From NCBI RefSeq assembly GCF_016861975.1, contig NZ_BOMB01000012.1:310001-374000 (forward strand): a DNA stretch of 64,000 nucleotides. Reading direction: 5' to 3'. Position 1 is the stretch's first letter; the number at the start of each line of letters is the position of its first letter. The position numbers and the translations under genes are program-made. A model generated the notes under the pieces. It made no database searches. It saw only the letters and a program-made list of their open reading frames with translations, and was not told the origin of the DNA. Source of the stretch: Actinocatenispora rupis. GTDB taxonomy: Bacteria > Actinomycetota > Actinomycetes > Mycobacteriales > Micromonosporaceae. Shown piece after piece: positions 48,396 through 55,816 of the stretch.

Positions 48396-50791
48396 CCACC
48401 GTCGAACGGCCACCCACCCGGCGGGCCGAGGAGATCGACAACGACCAGCATCCCGTGGGGCACGGGCGGATGCTGCGCAAGGAGGACCCGCGGTTCGTAC
48501 GCGGGCGCGGGCGCTACACCGACGACGTACGGCTGCCGGGGATGCTGCACATGGCGATCCTCCGCTCGCCCGTCGCGCACGCCCGGATCGTGTCGGTGGA
48601 CACCAGCGCCGCCGAGGCGCATCCCGGTGTCCGCGCGGTCATCACCGGCGAGGCGCTCGCCGCGCAGGGCCTGGCGTGGATGCCGACCCTGTCCAACGAC
48701 GTCCAGGCCGTACTCGCCACCGACAAGGTGCGGTTCCAGGGCCAGGAGGTGGCGTGCGTCGTCGCCGACGACCGGTACGCCGCGCGCGACGCCCTCGAAC
48801 TCATCGACGTCGAGTACGACATCCTGCCGCCGGTGGTGGACGCGCGGCACGCGCTGGACGCGGACGCGCCGGTGATCCGGGACGACCTGGAGGGCAAGGC
48901 CGACAACCACTGCTTCGACTGGGAGGCGGGCGATGCGGCCGCCACCGACGCGGTGTTCGCCGACGCGGACGTCGTGGTCAGCCAGGACGTCGTGTACCCG
49001 CGGGTGCACCCGGCGCCGATGGAGACCTGCGGCTGCGTGGCCGACTTCGACCCGGTCGAGGGCCGGCTGACGCTGTGGTCGACCAGCCAGGCGCCGCACG
49101 CCCACCGCACCCTGTACGCGCTGGTCGCCGGGCTGCCGGAGCACAAGATCCGGGTGATCTCGCCGGACATCGGGGGCGGCTTCGGCAACAAGGTCCCGAT
49201 CTACCCCGGGTACGTGTGTGCGATCGTCGGGTCGCTGCTGACCGGCAAGCCCGTCAAGTGGATGGAGGACCGCTCGGAGAACCTGACCAGTACCGGGTTC
49301 GCGCGCGACTACATCATGCGCGGGGAGATCGCCGCGACCAAGGACGGGAAGATCCTCGCCTTGCGTACCAACGTGTTGGCCGACCACGGGGCGTTCAACG
49401 GGACCGCGGCGCCGGTGAAGTACCCGGCGGGGTTCTTCGGGGTGTTCACCGGCAGCTACGACCTGAAGGCCGCCTACTGCCACATGACGGCGGTGTACAC
49501 GAACAAGGCGCCGGGCGGTGTCGCGTACGCGTGCTCGTTCCGGATCACCGAGGCCGTGTACCTGGTGGAGCGGCTCGTCAGCCGGCTCGCCGCCGAACTC
49601 GGCCAGGACCCGGCACGGCTGCGCCTCGCCAACTTCATCCGCCCCGACCAGTTCCCGTACGCGACACCGACCGGATGGGTGTACGACTCGGGCGACTACG
49701 CGGCGACCCTGCGGGAGGCGATGCGCATCGCCGGCTACGACGACCTGCGGGCCGAGCAGGCACGGCGCCGGGAACGCGGCGAGCTGATGGGCATCGGGGT
49801 GTCCACGTTCACCGAGGCGGTCGGCGCCGGGCCGCGCAAGCACATGGACATCCTCGGCCTCGGCATGGCCGACGGCTGCGACCTGCGGGTGCACCCCACC
49901 GGCAAGGCCGTCGTACGGCTGTCCGTGCAGAGCCAGGGGCAGGGCCACGAGACCACGTTCGCGCAGATCGTCGGCGAGGAGCTGGGCATCTCGCCGGACG
50001 ACATCGACGTGGTGCACGGCGACACCGACAACACCCCGTTCGGCCTCGGCACGTACGGGTCGCGCTCCACGCCGGTGTCCGGCGCCGCCGCCGCGCTGGT
50101 GGCCCGCAAGGTACGCGACAAGGCGCGGGTCATCGCCTCGGCGATGCTGGAGGTCGCGCCGGACGACCTGGAGTGGGTGAAGGGCTCGTTCCAGGTGGCC
50201 GGCGACCCGGGGCGGTCGGTGACCATCCAGGAGATCGCGATGCGCGCGCACGGCGCGGGCGACCTGCCCGAGGGCGTCGAAGGCTCGCTGGACGCGCAGA
50301 TCACGTACAACCCGCCGAACCTCACCTACCCGAACGGCGCGTACATCTGCGTGGTGGACGTCGACCCGGGCACGGCGCAGGTACGGGTGCGGCGGTTCGT
50401 CGCCGTCGACGACTGCGGTACCCGGATCAACCCGATGATCATCGAGGGTCAGGTGCACGGCGGGCTCGCCGACGGGCTCGGCATGGCGCTGATGGAGATC
50501 ATCGCGTTCGACCCGGAGGGCAACTGCCTGGGCGGATCGCTGATGGACTACCTGATCCCGACCGCGCTGGAGACGCCCGACTGGGAGACCGGGTTCACGG
50601 TGACGCCGTCGCCGCACCACCCGATCGGCGCCAAGGGCGTCGGCGAGTCGGCGACCGTGGGCTCGCCCGCCGCGATCGTCAACGCGGTGATCGACGCGCT
50701 GGCACCGTACGGGATCACCGGGCTGGACATGCCGCTGACCCCGTCCCGGGTCTGGGAGGCGATGCAGGGCCACCCCACGCCGCCGATCTGA
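48392..50791 (+). CDS. coxL: Aerobic carbon-monoxide dehydrogenase, large (Mo-Cu) subunit, form I
   Basis: A 799-residue molybdopterin-cytosine-dinucleotide subunit. The decisive motif is VAYACSFRITEAVYLVERL at residues 377-395, with A378-Y-A-C-S-F-R384 matching the form I signature AYxCSFR; Cys381 would carry the Cu-S-Mo bridge. Also seen: GRMLRKEDPRFVRGRGRYTDD, SPDIGGGFGNKVP, TFTEAVGAGPRKHMDILGLGMADG, QGQGHETTFAQIV and GAKGVGESATVG with the late catalytic-site Glu. It oxidises CO to CO2. Translationally coupled to coxS. Confidence 0.96.
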   Translation: MTTVERPPTRRAEEIDNDQHPVGHGRMLRKEDPRFVRGRGRYTDDVRLPGMLHMAILRSPVAHARIVSVDTSAAEAHPGVRAVITGEALAAQGLAWMPTLSNDVQAVLATDKVRFQGQEVACVVADDRYAARDALELIDVEYDILPPVVDARHALDADAPVIRDDLEGKADNHCFDWEAGDAAATDAVFADADVVVSQDVVYPRVHPAPMETCGCVADFDPVEGRLTLWSTSQAPHAHRTLYALVAGLPEHKIRVISPDIGGGFGNKVPIYPGYVCAIVGSLLTGKPVKWMEDRSENLTSTGFARDYIMRGEIAATKDGKILALRTNVLADHGAFNGTAAPVKYPAGFFGVFTGSYDLKAAYCHMTAVYTNKAPGGVAYACSFRITEAVYLVERLVSRLAAELGQDPARLRLANFIRPDQFPYATPTGWVYDSGDYAATLREAMRIAGYDDLRAEQARRRERGELMGIGVSTFTEAVGAGPRKHMDILGLGMADGCDLRVHPTGKAVVRLSVQSQGQGHETTFAQIVGEELGISPDDIDVVHGDTDNTPFGLGTYGSRSTPVSGAAAALVARKVRDKARVIASAMLEVAPDDLEWVKGSFQVAGDPGRSVTIQEIAMRAHGAGDLPEGVEGSLDAQITYNPPNLTYPNGAYICVVDVDPGTAQVRVRRFVAVDDCGTRINPMIIEGQVHGGLADGLGMALMEIIAFDPEGNCLGGSLMDYLIPTALETPDWETGFTVTPSPHHPIGAKGVGESATVGSPAAIVNAVIDALAPYGITGLDMPLTPSRVWEAMQGHPTPPI

Positions 50792-50921
50792 TCCGGTGGC
50801 GGCGAACGGTTCCGGCGGCTGGTGGCCCGCCGGCCGGGCCGGGAACCGTTGGTGGGCAACGGTTCCGGGCGACACGCACCGCGGCGGGCGGGCGCGGGAG
50901 TACGGAAGGGACGGTGTCGGG

Positions 50922-51788
50922 GTGAGCGAACGCGGGGGCGGCGGTGTGCGGACCGCGGAGCCGCCGTACGTGCGGGTCACGGTGGTGCGCGCGCAGCCGC
51001 CGACCTCGGCCCGGCCGGGCGACAGCGCCGTGGTGCGCGCGGACGGCACCATCGACGGGTTCGTCGGCGGCCAGTGCGTGACCGGCTCGGTACGGGTCGC
51101 GGCGCTCGCCGCGCTGCGCGCCGGCGAACCCGTCCTGCTGCGCATCCTGCCGGACGGCGCGGCGCCGTTCCCGGACGTACCGGGGGCGCAGGTGGTGGTG
51201 AACCCCTGCCTGTCGGGCGGCGCGATCGAGCTGTTCCTGGCGCCCGAGCTGCCCGCGCCGGTGGTACGCGTGGTCGGCGACTCGCCGATCGCCCGCGCGG
51301 TCGCCGAACTGGCGCCGATCGTCGGCCTGGCGCTGGACACCGGATCCGGCGGGCGCGCGCCGACCGCGGTGGTGGTGGCCAGCCACGGCGGCGACGAGGT
51401 GGGCGCGATCCGTACCGCGCTGGCCGACGGCGCCGGGTACGTCGGGCTGGTGGCCAGCGGGCGGCGTGGCGCCGCGGTCCTCGCCGACGCCGCGCTGACC
51501 GACGCCGAACGCCGCCGGGTGCACTCCCCCGCCGGGCTGCCGATCGGCGCCCGCAGCGCGGCGGAGATCGCGCTGGCCATCGTCGGCGAGATCGTCCGCG
51601 AGCTGCGTACCGGGGGGCTCGCGGCGCCGAGCGTGGAGCCGCCGGCGGTACGCCAGGAGGTCGATCCGGTGTGCGGGATGACCGTGGTGGTCGGCCCGGA
51701 CACCCCGACGCTGACGGTCGACGGCGAGCGCTTCTGGTTCTGCAGTACCGGATGCCGCGACCGGTACGCGGAGAAGGTCGGTGCCTGA
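50922..51788 (+). CDS. XdhC/CoxI-family maturation protein fused to a YHS domain
   Basis: A 288-residue fusion. The XdhC-like part has GTIDGFVGGQCV, LVNPCLSGGAIELFL-like strands, a Rossmann-type VVRVVGDSPIARAVAEL and VASHGGDEVGAIRTALADGAGYVGLVAS plus GLPIGARSAAEIALAIVGEIV. The last 40 residues form a YHS domain, DPVCGMTVVV ... RFWFCSTGCRDRYAE, whose Cys residues could bind a metal. XdhC proteins load and sulfurate the molybdenum cofactor. GTG 50922 follows GAAGGGA. It overlaps the next gene by 8 bp. Confidence 0.85.
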   Translation: MSERGGGGVRTAEPPYVRVTVVRAQPPTSARPGDSAVVRADGTIDGFVGGQCVTGSVRVAALAALRAGEPVLLRILPDGAAPFPDVPGAQVVVNPCLSGGAIELFLAPELPAPVVRVVGDSPIARAVAELAPIVGLALDTGSGGRAPTAVVVASHGGDEVGAIRTALADGAGYVGLVASGRRGAAVLADAALTDAERRRVHSPAGLPIGARSAAEIALAIVGEIVRELRTGGLAAPSVEPPAVRQEVDPVCGMTVVVGPDTPTLTVDGERFWFCSTGCRDRYAEKVGA

Positions 51789-52455
51789 GGTGCGCGTGAC
51801 GGGGGTGGTGCTGGCGGCCGGCGGGTCGGCGCGGCTGGGCGCGCCGAAGCAGCTTCTGCCGTACCGGGGGGCGACGTTGCTGGCGGCGACGCTCGACGTG
51901 GCCCGGCGGTGCGGCTTCGCGCAGATCCTCGTCGCGCTGGGTGGCGCGGCCGACGAGATCCACGCGCGGGTGGACCTGACCGGCGCGCAGGTGGTGCGCA
52001 ATCCGGACTTCGGCGACGGCTGCGGCTCGTCGATCAGCAGCGCGATCGCCGCGGTGGACCCGGATTCCGCCGGCGTCGTCCTGCTGCTCGGCGACCAGCC
52101 GGGCGTCGAACCGTTCGTGGTGCGCCGCCTCGTCCACGCCGCGACCGCACCGGGATCCGGTGGTACGCAACCGATCCCGGTCGCGCCGGTACCCGGGGCC
52201 GCGGTGCGCGTGCCGACCGGTACGCCGATCGGTGTGTGCCGATACGACGACGGGCTCGGGCACCCGTTCTGGTTCGGCCGAAGGACGTTCGGGGCGCTGG
52301 CGGCCCTGCACGGTGACAAGGCGGTCTGGAAGCTGCTGCACTCCGGCCGGTACGACGTGGTCGAGCTGCCGGTCACCGGCCCGGTCCCGATCGACGTGGA
52401 CACCCTGGACGACTACCGCGCGCTGCTGGCCGCCGACGCCGCGAGCGGCCCATGA
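51781..52455 (+). CDS. MobA-like nucleotidyltransferase (MocA-type)
   Basis: A 224-residue protein of the MobA/glycosyltransferase-A fold: VTGVVLAAGGSARLGAPKQLLPYRG binds NTP, and LLLGDQPGVEPFVV is the metal-binding D-Q-P motif. Such proteins in cox or xdh loci attach CMP to molybdopterin (MCD formation), which CO dehydrogenase needs. Start GTG 51781; its stop overlaps coxD by 4 bp. Confidence 0.88.
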   Translation: MPEVRVTGVVLAAGGSARLGAPKQLLPYRGATLLAATLDVARRCGFAQILVALGGAADEIHARVDLTGAQVVRNPDFGDGCGSSISSAIAAVDPDSAGVVLLLGDQPGVEPFVVRRLVHAATAPGSGGTQPIPVAPVPGAAVRVPTGTPIGVCRYDDGLGHPFWFGRRTFGALAALHGDKAVWKLLHSGRYDVVELPVTGPVPIDVDTLDDYRALLAADAASGP

Positions 52456-53336
52456 CCAGCGCGCTCACCGAGGTGGCCGAGCTGGCCGACCGGATGGACA
52501 GCGTCGGCTACCTCGTCGACGAGGGCCTCGCCACCGCCCTGTTCTTCGCGGTACGGCTGGGCCAGCCGGTGCTGCTGGAGGGCGAACCGGGCGTCGGCAA
52601 GACGACCGCGGCCAAGGCGCTCGCGCAGGCGCTCGACACCGCGCTCATCCGCCTGCAGTGCTACGAGGGCCTCACCGCCTCCGAAGCCCTGTACGAGTGG
52701 AACTACCAGCGCCAGCTGCTGGCGATCCGGCTCGCCGAGTCGCGCGGCGAACGGCTCCGCGACGCCGACCTGTTCACGGCCGAGTTCCTGTCCGATCGCC
52801 CCATCCTGCAAGCGATCCGGTACGCCGGGCCGCGCCCGCCGGTGCTGCTGATCGACGAGATCGACCGCGCGGACGACGAGTTCGAGGCGCTGCTGTTCGA
52901 GTTCCTGGGCGAGGCGTCGGTCAGCATCCCCGAGATCGGCACGTTCACCGCCGCGCGGCGCCCGATCGTGGTGCTGACCTCCAACCGCAGCCGGGAGCTG
53001 CACGACGCACTGCGCCGACGCTGCCTGTACCACTGGATCGACTTCCCGGCGGCGGAACGGGTCGCGCGGATCCTGCGCCGGGCCGTACCGGACGCGGCCG
53101 GGCCGCTGATCACCTCGGGCGCCGAGTTCGTCGGCCGGGTCCGCGCACTGGACCTGGACAAGCCACCCGGTCTCGCCGAGGCGATCGACTGGCTCTCCGC
53201 CCTCTCCGTACTCGGGGTCGGCGAGCTGACGCGCCCGGCCGCGCTGCGGACGCTGTCGGCGCTGGCCAAGACCGCCGACGACCGGGACACCGTCACCGGC
53301 GCGCTGGCCGACCTGCCCGACCCGGCGCACGTGTGA
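52452..53336 (+). CDS. coxD: CoxD, MoxR-type AAA+ ATPase
   Basis: A 294-residue AAA+ protein. Walker A LLEGEPGVGKTTAAKALA, Walker B PPVLLIDEIDRADDEFEALLFEFL and sensor 1 IVVLTSNRSRELHDALRRRC with the arginine-finger region are present. CoxD is required for assembly of the CuSMo site of CO dehydrogenase. Coupled to the upstream gene by ATGA and followed by the VWA gene 61 bases later. Confidence 0.93.
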   Translation: MTSALTEVAELADRMDSVGYLVDEGLATALFFAVRLGQPVLLEGEPGVGKTTAAKALAQALDTALIRLQCYEGLTASEALYEWNYQRQLLAIRLAESRGERLRDADLFTAEFLSDRPILQAIRYAGPRPPVLLIDEIDRADDEFEALLFEFLGEASVSIPEIGTFTAARRPIVVLTSNRSRELHDALRRRCLYHWIDFPAAERVARILRRAVPDAAGPLITSGAEFVGRVRALDLDKPPGLAEAIDWLSALSVLGVGELTRPAALRTLSALAKTADDRDTVTGALADLPDPAHV

Positions 53337-53397
53337 TGCGAACCGGTTGCGGTGCAGGCGTTTCCGCCGGTTCGGCGGCGGGGCGCGGGGCGTTCCG

Positions 53398-54627
53398 GTG
53401 ACCGTCGTACCGGGGCCGGTGCCGCGACTGCTGCGCGGCGTGGACCGGGCCGCGTTCGCGGCAGCGCTGACGCGGCGGCTGCGCGAGCGCGGCGTACCGG
53501 TGGACCTGACCGCGACCGGTGTGTTCGTGCGGGCACTCGCGACCCGCACCCCCACCACCCCCACCGCCCTGTACTGGACGGCCCGGATCGCCGTCGTACG
53601 GCGGCATGCGGACCTGGCGGCGTTCGACGCGGTGTTCGCCGAGCTGTTCGCCGACGCGGCACTCGGCACCGACCCGCACGCCCGGCACCGTCCCCCGGCG
53701 GGCAGGCCGGCGGCGTCGGCCGCGCCGGGACCGCCGGAACCGGGCGGATCCGGCCTGCCGTGGGCGATCCGGCCCACCGTCGTCGGCGTCGCCGACGGGG
53801 ACGCGCCCGACGGCCCCGGCGTACCGCAGCGGTTGCCGAGCGCGGCGGCCGGCCTCGCCGACACCCCGTTCGAGGACCTCGACGCGGCACGGTACGCGCT
53901 GCTCGCCGACTGGCTCGCCGCGGCGTTGCCGGCACTGCCGACCCGCCGCACCCGCCGCCGGGCCGTACGCCGGCGCGGCACCCGGACCGCGCTGCGCGAG
54001 ACGATGGCCCGGTCCCGGCGTACCGGCTGGGAACCGATCGACCTGGTCCGCACCAGTCCCGTACGCCGACCGCGAAGGCTGGTCCTGCTCTGCGACGTGA
54101 GCCGGTCGATGCAGGCCGAGGCCACCGCGTACCTGCACCTCGGGCGGGCGTTCGTGCGCGGCACGGACGCCGAGGTGTTCGCGTTCGCCACCCGCCTCAC
54201 GCGGCTGACTCCCGCGCTGCGCCGGCGATCCGCGACCGACGCGACCGCCCAGGCGACCGCGGCCGTCGCCGACCGGTTCGGCGGTACCAGGATCGCGGCG
54301 AACCTGCACGCGCTGCTCGCCTCCCGGCACGCGGACCTGCTGCGCGGCGCGGTCGTCGTGATCGCCTCCGACGGCTGGGACAGCTGCCCCGCCGCCGACC
54401 TCGCCGCCGAACTGGCCCGCGTACGCCGCCGCGCCTACCGGATCCTGTGGGTCAACCCGCGTGCCGGCGTACCGGGGTTCGAGCCGCGGGTCGCGGCGAT
54501 GGCCGCCGCCCTCCCGTACTGCGACCGGCTCGTGCCCGGGGGCACGTTCGCCGCGCTGCGCGGGGTGGTGGACGAGATCGCCGGCTGCGCCGCGCTTTCC
54601 CGCCGGCCCGTCACGACCACAGCGTGA
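53398..54627 (+). CDS. coxE: CoxE-like VWA-domain protein
   Basis: A 409-residue partner of CoxD. The N-terminal half is Ala/Arg-rich. The C-terminal half is a von Willebrand A domain with the MIDAS D-x-S-x-S in LLCDVSRSMQAEA, T-x-x-x (TRLTRLTP) and VVIASDGWDSCP. CoxD/CoxE resemble MoxR-VWA metal-insertion chaperone pairs. GTG 53398 is preferred to ATG-type starts upstream, which have no codon bias. It overlaps the end of the convergent LysR gene by 17 bp. Confidence 0.85.
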   Translation: MTVVPGPVPRLLRGVDRAAFAAALTRRLRERGVPVDLTATGVFVRALATRTPTTPTALYWTARIAVVRRHADLAAFDAVFAELFADAALGTDPHARHRPPAGRPAASAAPGPPEPGGSGLPWAIRPTVVGVADGDAPDGPGVPQRLPSAAAGLADTPFEDLDAARYALLADWLAAALPALPTRRTRRRAVRRRGTRTALRETMARSRRTGWEPIDLVRTSPVRRPRRLVLLCDVSRSMQAEATAYLHLGRAFVRGTDAEVFAFATRLTRLTPALRRRSATDATAQATAAVADRFGGTRIAANLHALLASRHADLLRGAVVVIASDGWDSCPAADLAAELARVRRRAYRILWVNPRAGVPGFEPRVAAMAAALPYCDRLVPGGTFAALRGVVDEIAGCAALSRRPVTTTA

Positions 54628-55567
54628 TGTGGATCGACGGCCGGAACCGCCCGGCCGTGACGCCCGAACCGCGCATCATCGCCTGGATCGCCCGCGGCGT
54701 CGCGATGAACCGCACCAGCTCCGCGGCCGGCGCGGGCTCAACACCGGCCAGTACGACGGTGTGCCAGGCACCCTCCACGGCCGTACCAGGACCGGACAGT
54801 CGCACCAGCGTGCCGCTCGCCAGGTCCGCCGTCACCGCGAACGACGGCGCGATCGCCACCCCCTTCGACCGTTTCGCCTGATCCACCGCCGCCGCATGGC
54901 TCTGGAAGATCTGCTGGTGCTCCTCCGGTACGCGCAGCTGGTGCAGCAGCCCGGACACCGCGCCGACGTCGGACGCCGCCGACGGGCCCAGCAGCCACGT
55001 CTGCGCCCGCAACTGCGCCACCGTCACCGCCGTACCCGCCAGCGGATGCTCCGGCCCCACCACCGCGATCATCCGGTACCGCAGGAAAGGCCGGCACGAC
55101 AGGGCATCCGACAGTCCCGCCGGGCGCGGCCCGATCGCCACGTCCACCTCCCGGTTGTGCAACGCGGTCGCGAACCGGGCCGGCGGGTGCACGCTCAGCT
55201 CCACGTCCAGATCCCGCGCCCGCGACGTGAACAGCGCGATCAGCCCCGGCGCCGCCTGCTCCGCGAACATGCTCGACGCCCCGATCCGCAACAGCCGCTG
55301 CGTCCCCGCCGCCTGCCGCACCTCGTACACGGTGCGGTCCTGCAGGCCCAGCAGCTCGGCGGCACGGCTCGCCAGCCGCAACCCGCCCGGCGTGAACGCC
55401 AGCCCCTGCGACGACGGCACGAACAGCCGGTCGCCCAACTCGCGGCGCAGCTTCGCGACGTTCGACGACACCGCCGCCTCGGACACACCCAGCTCGTCCG
55501 CGGCCCGCCGCACCGACCCCAGCCGTACCACCGCCGAGAACGCCCGCAACTGCGTCGGGGTCACCAC
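54611..55567 (-). CDS. LysR-family transcriptional regulator, probable cox regulator
   Basis: A 318-residue LTTR. The N-terminal HTH is QLRAFSAVVRLGSVRRAADELGVSEAAVSSNVAKLRRELGDRLF, followed by the substrate-binding domain (RIGASSMFAEQAAPGLIALF, EVDVAIGPRP, RTFLRYRMIAVV). A LysR gene commonly flanks cox operons and activates them; here it is convergent with coxE, so the regulatory link is inference. A perfect palindrome lies 33 bases upstream of its ATG. Confidence 0.9.
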   Translation of the reverse strand: MVTPTQLRAFSAVVRLGSVRRAADELGVSEAAVSSNVAKLRRELGDRLFVPSSQGLAFTPGGLRLASRAAELLGLQDRTVYEVRQAAGTQRLLRIGASSMFAEQAAPGLIALFTSRARDLDVELSVHPPARFATALHNREVDVAIGPRPAGLSDALSCRPFLRYRMIAVVGPEHPLAGTAVTVAQLRAQTWLLGPSAASDVGAVSGLLHQLRVPEEHQQIFQSHAAAVDQAKRSKGVAIAPSFAVTADLASGTLVRLSGPGTAVEGAWHTVVLAGVEPAPAAELVRFIATPRAIQAMMRGSGVTAGRFRPSIHITLWS

Positions 55568-55599
55568 CGCCCCCTCGACTCCGGACCGTCATTTCAACG

Positions 55600-55613
55600 T
55601 ACCGCGCGGTACT
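55600..55613. promoter_or_regulatory. Palindrome upstream of the LysR gene
   Basis: GTACCGCGCGGTAC, a perfect 14-base palindrome, 33 bases from the LysR start, in a relatively AT-rich stretch (TCATTTCAACG). Suitable for an autoregulatory LTTR or another dimer. Confidence 0.4.
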
Positions 55614-55816
55614 GCCAGGCACCGTGGCCGAACGTCCTGCCCCCGCCGGCCCGAGCGGCCACCCCGCCTGCTGGTGCCCGTCGCCGATCAGCCGCACTGC
55701 GACCACTCTGGCGGGTTGCCCGGTGCCGACCCGGCCGCACTCCCCTGCCGCATGTGCCCCCTTCATCGGGTACCGGCAGCCATGGGCCGGGGCAACGCCT
55801 CGACCGGCGTGACCGT

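Noticed and set aside
47231-51703. A 1490-codon open frame antisense to the cox genes
   Set aside because: It lies opposite coxM-S-L, whose proteins carry full catalytic motifs. The antisense product is Arg/Pro/Val-rich without domains, an expected effect of very GC-rich codons.
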